Source: Valencia hispanica (lineage: Eukaryota; Chordata; Actinopteri; Cyprinodontiformes; Valenciidae). From it: a stretch of DNA of 64,000 nucleotides. Under the pieces are notes generated by a model. The model ran no database searches, was not told where the DNA came from, and saw only the letters and a program-made list of their open reading frames with translations. Shown here piece after piece: positions 34,600 to 45,600 of this stretch (position 1 is the stretch's first letter; every line of letters begins with the position of its first letter). A program made the position numbers and the translations under genes. The stretch covers positions 4,712,501 through 4,776,500 of the forward strand of contig OY747710.1 in NCBI GenBank assembly GCA_963556495.2. The letters are read 5' to 3'.

Positions 34600-36190
34600 C
34601 AGACATTATCAGAGAGCATCTGAGCATCATCTCAGACCTGGACACTGTACATCAGCACATCTGGCTGTCCGTTAGCTGACACCGTTTGGTGTTACCTTTG
34701 GACCTAAAGAGGAACGATCAAGAGTCAGCACACAGCTTCAGTTAATACAGATAGAAACTCCTGATCAGGCCCAAAATCTAGGTGTAGTAATGGACTCAAA
34801 CCTGAACCTCCAGGGTCACATAAAGGCAATAACAAGGTCAGCCTTCTATCACCTGAAGAACATCTCTAGGATTAAAGGACTGATGTCACAACAGGACCTC
34901 GAAAAACTCATCCATGAGTTTATCTTTAGTCGGATTGATTACTGCAACAGCGTCTTCACAGGTCTGCCTAAAAAGTTAATCAGACAGCTGCAGCTGATCC
35001 AGAACGCTGCTGCTCGTGTTCCTCACTAGAACCAGGAAAGTAGAGCACATCACCCCAGTTCTAAAGTCCTTACACTGGCTCCCTGTAGCTCAGAGAATAG
35101 ACTTCTAAATACTTCTACTAGTTTATAAATCATTGAATGGCTTAGCACCAAAGTATGTAGAAGATCTACTGTTACCATACCAACCCCCCCCCCCAGACCA
35201 CTCAGGTCCTCTAATTCCAGTCTACTCAACATCCCTAGAATCAGAACCAAACATGGAGAAGCAGCTTTCAGTTTCTATGCTCCTCTAATCTGGAACAAAC
35301 TTCTAGAAAACTGCAAAGTTGCTGAAACACAGTTCCTCTAAATCACAACTAAAAACGTAGCTGTTTAGAGCTGCGTTTGAGTAATGATTTCTTGTATCAT
35401 ATGTTTGTGTCTGCTTCTTGCTTTATTGCTGTTTTTACTTTACATGCTTTGTCTGTGTTTACTGCTATTTTTATTTTACCCCTTAATCATGTAAAGCACC
35501 TTGAATCACCTTGTTGTTGAAAGTGTGCTATACTAATAAAATTGCCTTGTTGAAGAGTTACTGAGGCTTTGAAACAAGTCCCTCCCAAGAGCCGGGTGTC
35601 GTGCCAACCACTGGCGTATGCTGCTGGATTTCTTCCCACTGAATTGATAGCTTGGGGGTGAGGAAACAACTCATTCAGAGAATCTTTCCGACTTCCGATC
35701 ACTTCAATCGCAGAAATGTTCACTGATTTCAACACTTTGGCTGAAGTTGCGCCAAATTCCAGCGTCCAGTGTGGCAGCGGAGTGTGGATTCAGGCTCCAG
35801 AACATGCAGAACTCCAATGAGATGTCATCTGTCCGAGGGAAAAATCCAAAACCTCATGACAAATACTTCTGCAGAAATCCCACTATTTGATTATGCACCA
35901 GGTGGGCATTTCAGTTCCATGCAGAGCAGGAGGAAGTTGTCAGACTGAGCGTTCAGGCCACAGCCGATGAGCTGTTCATATTTTAAGTGCAATCGTTTAA
36001 TTTCACTGTTTATATGTAGTTCTCTGTTCAGCATGTTCAGACTGAACATCAATTAAAATTTATTTTAAAAACTAAATACTATTTAATATGTTATCATATC
36101 AAAAATGGACTGGTAGAAATAGATCATGACCAAATTCTTTTGACCTTGTCAGTCAAAATTACGGGCAACAGAAAAGTCTAGTGCGCCCTC
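34600..36190. repeat. repeat family P, copy c, split by an L2 insertion
   Basis: The left fragment (GCATCATCTCAGACCTGGACAC, about 34624) and the right part from 35555 (AAGAGTTACTGAGGCTTTGA) are adjacent in copy e at 46640-46720, so the L2 between them was inserted. Inverted relative to copy b; ends near GTCAGTCAAAATTACGGGCA. Confidence 0.6.
34690..35553 (+). mobile_element. L2-type LINE 3' fragment nested in family P copy c
   Basis: Encodes [40 protein letters not shown] and [20 protein letters not shown], parallel to the copy at 30188-31490 but diverged. It ends in AATAAAATTGCCTTG. Frameshifts near 35028 and a C-run at 35187 break it. Confidence 0.82.
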
Positions 36191-36269
36191 TCAGTAAATG
36201 ATCAAATAGTTGTGGAAAATGTACAAAAGAAGAGCATGTTGGTTGTAGAGGAACAGCAAAAGGAGCAAG

Positions 36270-37440
36270 GTAGGCCCAGACCATTACCCTACCACCACCA
36301 TGTTTGACTGTAAGTATGTTTTTCTTTTTCTGGAGCCCTGTATTAATTTTGCACCTAATTTGATGGGATACACATCATCCAAAAAGTTCCACTTTTGTCT
36401 CATCAGACCAGAACATTTTCTCAAAACTCTAGCGGATCTTCCAGATTTTGTGTTCTTTTTTTCACCAATTGAGGTCATTTTTTTCCAGTGTCTCTTTTTT
36501 TTGTTGAACCATGTGAGACCTGCAGTACTTTTAATGGTGTGGGTTCCCTTTAATCACTGTTGCACTATTTGAGTAATTTTGATGGACCCGCCACTCCTGC
36601 GAAGGTTTGCCACTCTTTTCAAAGCTTCAGTGAGTCTTTTCAGCATCTCCATTAAGCTCCTGAACAGATGGAAGCGCAAAACGATCTAAAACCTCCTGGT
36701 AACATGGCTGCGTTTACTCTGGACTTGACAAAACTCTGTGAACCGACACCAGCGAACACATGGCTCCACACATCATCACTGACTGAACAAACATTATACT
36801 GGACCCCAAGCAGTGTGGATTCAATGCTTCTCCGTGCTTCCTCCAAAACCTGGGATTTTGATTACATCTTTAAAAAGCAGTTTAAGTCATTGAGCAATAG
36901 TTCAGGACTTTTGCTTCTGCAGGAAAGAAACTTCTGTAAATGTCTGTGGTTCATGAGTGGCTTAACACCAGAAAAGTGACAGTTGTAGCCCATGTCCTGC
37001 ACATCTGTGCTTTAGGAGGCACCTCAGACAGACATGTCTGAGGTGCCTCCTAAAGCACAGATTTCAGAATCTCACCATCAACCTTAGGCAGGCTTTGTTT
37101 CATAATCCTCTCAACGTTTCATTTATGCTGTTGCTTGTGCCGCTTTTTTTCTACAACACTTTTTCCTTCCACTGAACCTTCCACCAACATGAGCCCATAA
37201 AGAACTTTAACAACCGGATTCTGATTGTTTGCTAGACAACAGTCAGCACTATTTACCCTGATTATGTAGGACATAACATGGCCTACACTGGATTTATGTA
37301 TTCAAAATCCTATGGCTCTAATCCATCAAAATTACTAAAATGAACAGCTGATTGACAAACACAGACTACTTCATCAGTTACATGTGTTCAATTGCTTGCC
37401 TTGTTAACATAAATAACTAATCAGCCAATCACTTGGCAGC
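36270..37440 (-). pseudogene. Tc1-like transposon relic (minus strand)
   Basis: Plus-strand text such as ACCACCACCATGTTTGACTG, GTTCCACTTTTGTCTCATCA, CATGGCTCCACACATCATCA and GAGTGGCTTAACACCAG reads, on the minus strand, as pieces of a Tc1-like transposase known from fish. The plus-strand ORF at 36668-36979 is its shadow. Contains the perfect hairpin at 37003-37062. Confidence 0.6.
37003..37062. repeat. perfect 28-bp inverted repeat with 4-bp loop
   Basis: Arm 37003-37030 (starts ATCTGTGCTTTAGGAGGCAC) is exactly complementary to 37035-37062; loop GACA. It lies within the Tc1-like relic. Confidence 0.95.
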
Positions 37441-37589
37441 AATTTAATTATTCAGGCATCTATAAAGCATGGTGGTGGTGTAATGGTGTCTGAAATAATT
37501 TATCAGAATAGTTTCGACCAATTAGTGCCAACTGAGCATGATTTATATGCTACAGTCTACCTGAGTCCTTTAGTGATCATGGTGTACCT

Positions 37590-38325
37590 GAGGTCATTTT
37601 GACTGATTGGGTCAAGAAAGTCTGGTCATTATCTATTTTTACCTGTCAGTTTTTAAAATGATAATAATTACATATTCAGTAGTATTTAATTTTCACTCGT
37701 TTTAACTAATATTCAATCTGAAACAAACTGAACAGAGAATCCAGATCATGCCATCACACATCCCGCAGATTAATAAGCTACATGAATTAATGATGAACAT
37801 TTCACCTGCTGTGGCCCGAACACTGCATACAGCTGAGCTGCTTGTGGGTAATGGATGCTGGACGTGCGCTCTGCTGCCACACTGGAGACTGGAGTTACAT
37901 GCGCCACCTCAGCCAAAGTTCTGAAATCAGGGAACAGTTCTCCAACTGAAATGATCAGAATTCGGCAAGACTTTCTGAACGAGGGCTTTTTTGATCGCGT
38001 CAGCGGGAGGAAATAGGCCCTCCTTCTGCATCAGTGGTTAGTGATGCAGTGATCTGTCTCCTCTGGTCTGTGTGTGGTGCAGTGAAAGATGCGCTCCATG
38101 TCTGGAGATGCATTGAGTATGGCGTCCAGGTCTGAGATGATGCTCAGATACTCTCATGGAATCTTTTTTTTTTTTTTTTTTTTTTGATTGGTTCATTTAC
38201 CAGAACTCTGCGTATAAAGTTGAAGATGTCTGCGCCTCTGCACCAAATGATCAGGGGTTGGAATTGCAATCTGTCAAAATGACCGACTGTCTTCAGATTT
38301 TTGTGCTTTCAGCGGGGTAATGCAC
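37590..38325. repeat. repeat family P, copy d
   Basis: Shares GCTGCCACACTGGAGACTGG, GCGTCCAGGTCTGAGATGAT and CTGTCAAAATGACCGACTGT with the other copies. Same orientation as copy b. A long T run (about 38164-38185) interrupts it. Confidence 0.65.
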
Positions 38326-38369
38326 TGTGTCACAACATTTCAATAATCTAAGGCTGGTTTCTTGAATAA

Positions 38370-38600
38370 TGACAATGAGTGGCCACCACAGTCATCAGAT
38401 CTCAACCCAGGATGTGATGGAGCAGGATATCCCATCATAGATGTACAATCCACACGTCTGCAGCAACTGTATGATACCATCACGTCAATATGGACCAAAA
38501 AGGCAGCACGATGTTTCAGACACTTTATTAGATTTATGCCAGGAATAATTGATGACATGTTATCATCCATAATGAATCTTATTGAAAGAAAATGTTAACT
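38370..38600 (+). pseudogene. Tc1-like transposase C-terminal relic
   Basis: The frame [16 protein letters not shown] followed by RLQQLYDTITSIWTKKAARC and FRHFIRFMP matches the end of Tc1-type transposases (WPxxSPDLNP, then the tail). The part with the third catalytic acidic residue is deleted or garbled. Ends about 280 bp before the rgl2 CpG-rich region. Confidence 0.6.
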
Positions 38601-38879
38601 TTTTAGAAATATTCTAATTCATACTGATATTTGTGTACATTTTGCAGATACATTGTGAGAGATCCACGTGAGGACAAATGAGGAAAGAGAAAACATGGAT
38701 CAGACAGTGGTCATTACAGCTTTGACTAACTTTTAAGGTTTAAACAATGATCGGATTATTTATCTTAGATTTATCTAAATCTTAGGAAAATGTTGTATTG
38801 CGACAAAGTTTTAACTTAAGCAGTAATAACCTGACCATAACCTTTCTTTTAACAAAATCTGCTTGATAAAAGTTCAAGG

Positions 38880-39415
38880 TGCTCCAAGCCTTTCAGTGTA
38901 CGTTGCGTGCGCGCCGGGGGTGCGTAAAGCACGTCCGCGCCTCTCAGCTGCTCCAACGGCGCGCCGCGCCGTCTGCGGTTACGGTGCATGCAGAGCTGTG
39001 TGTGCGGTGCCCGGCTCACACCACCGCCATGAACCGCCCAGAGAGAGAGAGAGAGACAGACGGATCTGTTACCAGAGCGTCCGGAGCTGAACACATCCAG
39101 GAACTGCGACGTTAGGGGGAGCCGCAGCTGCTGCGCCAGGAGGAGGAGGAGGAGGAGGAGGAGGAGAGAGTTTGCTGCCACAACAGAGTGCGCTATCAGC
39201 TGCTGAAGGCTGGACGGACTTGGGGTGTGGGGGATAGAGATAGAGAGGGGAGACTCGGCGGAGGGCGGAGAGGTTCTCGGCGGTGACCGTGGCACAGATG
39301 GGCGCGACTTCCCCCCAGCTTGTTGTCGACCCCGGCAGCCTTCCACAGATGCTGCTGCCTCCGATCCGGCTGACAGTTGGATAAGTGACGTCCTGCGAAT
39401 GACACCCACCTCTCA
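38880..39415 (+). promoter_or_regulatory. rgl2: GC/CpG-rich region, probable promoter and untranslated first exon of rgl2
   Basis: The densest CpG stretch of the window (GGCGCGCCGCGCCG near 38959) begins abruptly after AT-rich DNA. It contains a GGA tract at 39139-39167. A strong donor, CTCA followed by GTGAGT, sits at 39416, and the first coding exon starts at 42473. No long ORF here resembles a known protein, so I read it as promoter plus 5' UTR. The transcription start is not identifiable. Confidence 0.55.
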
Positions 39416-40620
39416 GTGAGTTGATCTACACCCGCCTTACTCTGTGCTTCTCTGTTTGCTCGGTTAATACACAGCAGACCCGTCACGGTGATTCGGAGTA
39501 AAGGAAGCAGTTAGTTCTCTAGCTGTGTGTGTTTTAAGGGAGTGCCAGCCAGGCTGAAACCTTTCCAACCCTCGTAGTTTCAAGGTTTTCCCTCTGAGCG
39601 ATTCAGATTTAACACACCTGAACCATGTGGCCACGTGAATATTGTTGACTATAGGGGTGTGGCTTTAGTGCAGCCCATCTACAGCTTTATGTGCTCGTGT
39701 GCATGTTTATACCTCAGTCATGTGTGGAGTGTTTGCTTTGGTCAAAGCCCCTGAATAGCAGCCTTTCAGACCTCTGCACAGCCGTTGGTGAGAGCACATG
39801 CTGGACTGTTGATGCCTTGTTTCCCCCCTGCAGCCTGACTGCCAATGCACACTGAAAAACTGCTCTCTTGAGAAAGTGAGCAGAATCTTAAATCTTACAG
39901 CAAATCCGGGATGATGTAAGAGAAAGTGTTGCACAAAGGCAGCTGCGTGAGTCGAGATGGAAAGAAGAAGAAAGTTGGGTATGCCTTTTTTTTGGAGCTG
40001 TTTAGCTATTTTCTTCTGATCCAGAGCTTCAGGGGAAAAGGTGATTATGAGCCAGGTTGAGGCAGATGCATTCTGTGAAATTTAGCCACAGCACATAGAA
40101 AGCACCCTGCATGTCTACCTAAAGAGCAAAATCCAAAGAAAACAGCTTGTCACAACTTTCAGGATTCAAATGCTTCTGGCTACAATCACGATATGAGAGC
40201 ATTCGTCTGGCATTTCCATGCTTATACTAAATCAACAAGGACATCTCTATCCCTCCTACACCTCTCCTCCTCAAACAGTGTTTACTCGATGTCTATAAAC
40301 CAAAGAATAGAAAAGGAAATGGAAGGAAAGGTTGATATGCAAATCCAGACCTGCTTTCCGGCACAGCGACTGTGTTAAACAAATCAGCCGAGGCGTACCG
40401 CCCATCACTAACTCCACTGCTTCTGCTTCTTCCGTTTGAACTGTCTTTAAACGTTGCTCAAATGCTTCTTAGACCTGCGTAAACAAACCTTTCTTCATTT
40501 TATGCCCCATTTTGATGCCTAGAATGGAAACAAGTTTTAGTTTAAATCCTAATGCAGCCACATAGATACAGTAATAGAGCTTAGTTGCTATCTGCTTTTT
40601 AGGCCTTGGCATGGACGTTA

Positions 40621-40700
40621 GTATAGTATAGTATAGTATAGTATAGTATAGTATAGTATAGTATAGTATAGTATAGTATAGTATAGTATAGTATAGTATA
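40621..40700. repeat. GTATA pentanucleotide array, 16 units
   Basis: Sixteen uninterrupted GTATA units, 80 bp, with no interruptions visible. Confidence 0.97.
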
Positions 40701-40865
40701 ACAAACTGGTCCTGCAAGACCTTCTAAACATCTTGGTTTAAGCTAAGTGATCGCCAAAGCAGCATGGGTTGACTAAAGTCAAACTGCTGCTGTTTGTAAG
40801 TTTTTGTATGATCTTGGATTGGTTGTACTGAAACTTAATTTCCCCACGGGGATTATTAAAGAATC

Positions 40866-40965
40866 TCTTATCTTATCTTATCTTATCTTATCTTATCTTA
40901 TCTTATCTTATCTTATCTTATCTTATCTTATCTTATCTTATCTTATCTTATCTTATCTTATCTTA
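40866..40965. repeat. TCTTA pentanucleotide array, 20 units
   Basis: Twenty uninterrupted TCTTA units (100 bp) directly following a LINE/SINE 3' end (GGGGATTATTAAAGAA), so it probably grew from the element's tail. Confidence 0.97.
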
Positions 40966-41103
40966 CACCTCTGAGCTAACAAGGGCAGTAGTCACAGGTC
41001 TTGCATGCACAAAAAAGTTGTTGTTTTCATTGTGTATATGAAAAAAATACTCATGTCATTGTTTCGTAAAATGTGATGTTGCAGAATGTCAACAAAAAAT
41101 ATG

Positions 41104-41532
41104 TGGGGTGCCGTTTGTAAAGTTACACAGTCAAAAATGAACACCAATAACTTGAGTTATTCAGCCTGTCGTAAGAGAAAGAAAATGGGAGTTTATTTTT
41201 CTAAGTGATATATCCCCCATGTTATTCAATCATTTATAAATGTCAAAGCTTATAACTAAATATTTAATTACCAAGCTAGATATTTAGTTTTAAACTAAAT
41301 ACTTAGCTTGCCAACTGAATATTTAGTTATAAGCTAAGCTATACAAAGCTAAATATTTAATTTCTCAACTAAATATTTAGTTTGAAACTGTGACATTTAT
41401 GAATGAATAAATAACAGTGATGTAAATATGACTATATGAAAAATGAACCCCCATTTGTTTATGTTATGGCTCAGTGACCCAAATAATTGCTGTTAACTTT
41501 TGACTGTGTAACTTTACAAACGGTACCCTATA
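41104..41532. repeat. foldback repeat family, copy C (short form)
   Basis: Left end TGGGGTGCCGTTTGTAAAGT, right end ACTTTACAAACGGTACCCTA. The arms meet with little unique centre: only TAAATATTTAG-type words lie between. It shows that internally shortened forms exist. Confidence 0.85.
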
Positions 41533-42472
41533 GAAATACACCATAAATCTGGACCAAAATAAGCTTGAATTACTTTACAACTGAAGGGTTTACAAAATAT
41601 TAAACATTAGTTGTCTGTATGATGATAGATGAAGGATGGGTATCAATATTTCTTTCATCCTGGAACATGTTTTTTTTAATAAAACCCGATGTCAGTTCTT
41701 CTATGATGCAGTTTTCAGGAATGCAAAGATTCACCAACAAGAAACCTGTGTAGTTACATAACACCAAACCTGTGTCGATGACACCTGAGAGCCGAGTTGC
41801 AGAGTAGGTGTGAAGACTGCTCCATTATAACCATCTGAGCTGCTTAAAGATAGGTTTGATGGACATTCCAAAGTTGGTCTGGGTTAACCCATTGATTGGT
41901 TCTCTTCTCATCTCCAGCATTCTCTCATCATTTTTAAGCAGCAATGCAAATTATTTGCTCATCCAGACTTAAAAAAAAAAAAAAAAAATCTGATAAATAT
42001 CCCACTTTACTTTAGTGCTTCGGCCCCACTTCAAACTGTGTCACACTCTCTTCCCCTCAGACTGCTGTGCACCAGGCCAATCAGATTGTGTAATTCGGTA
42101 TTTGCATGTCAAATAGGCTCAGCACATGACCCTGCTGCACTCCTCCCCTTGTGCTTGTCCTCCATTTAAATCTGGAGGCGTAAAAGAAGAGCTTCTGTGT
42201 GCCTGAGCCTCACAACTTTGTCCAAGATGCAGGTTTCAACATGTAAACCATTATTATCATAGGATACGACCCGCTTGAGAAGGTAATTATCAGTTGTCTT
42301 GAAAAGAGGCTTGTTTTAACCATGTACCATGCCAAAAGGCTTTGAGAAAAGTACTTTTAATAGCAGAGTTTAGGAATAAATAAGTTTTCAGGGGTTCATG
42401 ATCTAAGTAACAAGTTGAGATGCTTCCCACTGAACATTTCTCCTCTTGATTTTCCTTTTCTGTCTGTGGCAG
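41533..42472. other. rgl2 first intron, right part
   Basis: No repeat or exon recognised. A long A run at 41971-41988. The polypyrimidine tract and acceptor of the first coding exon close the stretch. Confidence 0.45.
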
Positions 42473-42630
42473 GTGGCACCATGCTCCACCGTAACCTGCG
42501 AACAGGTGGTTATGACCTGCCGGGAGTGGAGTCCAGCGATGTGCCTCTCATTGGCTACCGGCCCTTATCACCTGACGGGGGAACCCCAAGCAGCCAGTCG
42601 GGGAGGAGCGAAAATGTGGACATTTTACAG
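42473..42630 (+). CDS. rgl2: rgl2 first coding exon
   Basis: Acceptor after a pyrimidine-rich run (CTGTCTGTGGCAG), eight untranslated bases, then ATG at 42481. It encodes 50 residues beginning [20 protein letters not shown] and ending NVDILQ, phase 0, donor GTGAGT. The upstream in-frame ATG at 42415 lies before the acceptor and is unlikely to be used. Confidence 0.85.
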
Positions 42631-45600
42631 GTGAGTTTGTTTTTCTCCGCATAAGGCATGCAGCAGCAGAACTTTGCGGAGGGAAGTTGCAGCTCAGTTC
42701 TGCGAATGCATTCACGGGGTTTATAAACCATGAAGGCAAGAATGCAACTTCCAACAGCATCTGCTCTACGAGGTTCACACGCCGTTCATCAGAGCTAACA
42801 GCGTTCAGAGCAGTGTCACATGAAACCGGATGACCTGTGTTAAATTTTCAGTTTGTTGAATAAACATTAGACGCGGTAGTCTGGTTCTCAGAAAGCACAG
42901 TGGAAATAGAGCAGATAAAGGTAGTGTGTATGTTCTTAATCTGCAGCTTTTCTGCCATTGCTCATCAGAAAATTCATAAATCTCATTAGTTCCATAGATA
43001 GTAGTTTGGCAAACATGTTAAAGTAATGAATTTCTAAACGCAATTCATCATCTTAAAATATCATATATGAGATGAGAATGTTCTGGGATTTAAAGGACTA
43101 CTTAAAGGGCAACAGGACCTTGTAAAATTATTTGTTCTGCCCTGATAACCATTGTTACATTTGGAGGTCAAAAAGGGTGAAGGCTTGCGAGTCGGAGAGG
43201 ACCATCCCAACAGTAAAGTACGAGAGTGACGGCATCATGCTGTGTGGGTATTTTGCTGATGGAAGGGAAAAAAGATCATCCAGGAAGTTAAAAATTGGGC
43301 ACATATTGGTCAGTGTGTTTGAGTGGCCATCACAAAGACCTGACTTTAGTCCCATCGAAAACTGGCGGGCGGAGCTAAAAAGGTGTGTTAGCGAGGTGGT
43401 CTACAGACCTGACTCATTTACCAAAGGACTGTTGGGAGGAATGGGCCAGAATTCCAGGAAAGTATTGTTAGAGGCTTGTGAAAGAAAAAAGTTCTCTCTC
43501 GTTCTTCTGGCATTTAGGAAATATAAATCCTTTTCCTTACTGACCTGAAATGTGAAAAGTTAAGTCGAATTTAATGTCAGATGGTTTTATATAAACGTGT
43601 GTAGCAGCTGTAGTTGCGGCTACTGCTGTGTATGGTCCAATCCTGTAACAAGAACATTTTGTATTCTCTGTTGCTGAGTCATTTGTTGGAGCTTGAACAT
43701 GTTTTCTCCTGTTGCTGTTTGGTATAATAACCCTTTTATAATCTCCAAGCTTCGTTATCCAGCTGAGGTTATCACTCCTGACTCCGATATCCAAGTTTCC
43801 CTCATTAAAGTATGAGTAAAAGGCCTGTATTGGATTCCACTTTACTGAATGTCCTCGGAGACAGAGTGGGAAACTAGATACTCGCATTCATGGTAAGAAC
43901 AGGTGTGCATTGCTTCTGCAGGCCAAACCCCAGGCATGCATTATTTACTGCAGTCCAGCAGTTAACTTGTGACATGAAAGGAAACGTGATCATTTGAGAG
44001 AGTCTAGAAACCAAAAAGAGTTTCTAGAAAGTTCAAAATGAAGTTAAACAATAGAACCACAAGCAGAAGAAGAGTCTTGATAAAAGGTTTTTCAGTCCTC
44101 TGGTTATTAGTGAGAGAATGAAAAAGACGAATCAGAAAACAACATCTGACCATGTGTAACGCTCACAGAAGAACCATCTGTTCAGGCTCAACAAGCCTCA
44201 CTAACCAGCCACTAAACATTAACAGAGGTGAATGCTCCTGATAGATCCACCTGGAACCCGTAGCATCCACAGATGCAACAAGCTGCAGTCCACATTTTAG
44301 AAATCCTGAGTTAACGAACTCTGCACAGGTTAAAGAGAGAGTTGCTTGATCAACAACACAGTAATACCAGCTACTAGGGGTGTAACGGTACACAAAACCA
44401 CAGTTCGGGACGCGAATTTGGGGTTTCAAAGTCACATTTTGTTATGTTTAAAGTAAAATGAATATAAATGTGCATATGACTTGATGCATTGCTTGATTGA
44501 TTCTTTCAGTAGAGCTGGCCAATTGAAAACAGTCATTGTAACAATAATTAATAACTTTCATGAACTTTTGGAATGCAAAATCTGCATTATTCTCTTCATA
44601 TAACTCCTCCCCATGAGGTGCTGGCCCACATATTCTTGAACTTACTAAGATTTTGCTGATTGATATTTCTCTTGAATACAGTTTTCTATGTATTTTCAGT
44701 TCTCTTTGCATTTGAAACTGAAACTTGGAAAATAGGAAAATGGACAGACAAATCAGAGCACAAGATCCCAGATTTCTTGCTTTCCGTCAAAGAGTTAGAT
44801 AAGATATTATCCATTGGGGTTTCACAAATGGTTTGAAGGCATTGTGATCTTTATTTTGCTCTCTCTTTCACGATCTTTTGAAAATTGTCTTCTGAAAGCA
44901 TTATAATCCAGCTAAAATATGTTGATGTTTTTTTGCAGATTCAGATTATTTGGGGAAATTATTGTGTTTGTTTTACCTTGTAGAAGTAAACACACCGGTT
45001 GTAGTACGAGTTCACAGGGTGCAGATTGCTGGAGGCATTTCCTAAAATGTACTGTAACTATTCCTTTCCAGAAGAGCGACTGTAGCAACATGTTAATGCA
45101 AATGGTTTTGGAAAGCGATACTCACCAATCATATGGATGTAAAATTTCCGTCTTTAGGGCATTGTCGTTGCATGATGAGTTTATGACTGCTGGATCTCTT
45201 CAAATACTGTCGTGCTGGTCTTTAGAAAATTGTCTGATTACTTGGTTAAAGTGTTAATGAAATATTGTAAGAAAAGATAGAGCCCTGTTTGCACCTTTAG
45301 CGATGTTGCATTAAGCTCCAATTCGCTCCTGAGAACTTTACTAATATTTCTACATGTAATCAGTGCAGAAGAATACAACTTGTTTGTCCTGAGTGTGCAA
45401 GAGTTTTACTTGAGAGACGGTAGATAACAGGCACCACAGGAACGCTTAGATGAAAGCGTCAGAAGAAGAGCAGAGAGAAAGATAGGAAGGAAAGGGTCTG
45501 GATTGTGGCGTACTCAAAAAAAATAACAATGGTTATCTTTAAATAAAACCTCCGAAGAAGCATTTATGACCCTCCGTTTGGATAAACAGAGTGTGCACAG

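Larger units (their letters stand above)
39416..41103. other. rgl2 first intron, left part
   Basis: Contains two pentanucleotide arrays. 40820-40865 carries ACTTAATTTCCCCACGGGGA, the 3' end of a LINE/SINE family. The remainder shows no exon or recognisable element. Confidence 0.55.

Noticed and set aside
36668..36979. 103-residue plus-strand ORF
   Set aside because: Lies in a Tc1-like relic whose coding strand is minus; chance frame.
38863..39486. Overlapping ORFs on both strands (up to 186 residues) in the GC-rich region
   Set aside because: Open on several frames at once because of CpG-rich composition; no domain, low-complexity Leu/Ser/Arg runs. Better explained as promoter and 5' UTR of rgl2.
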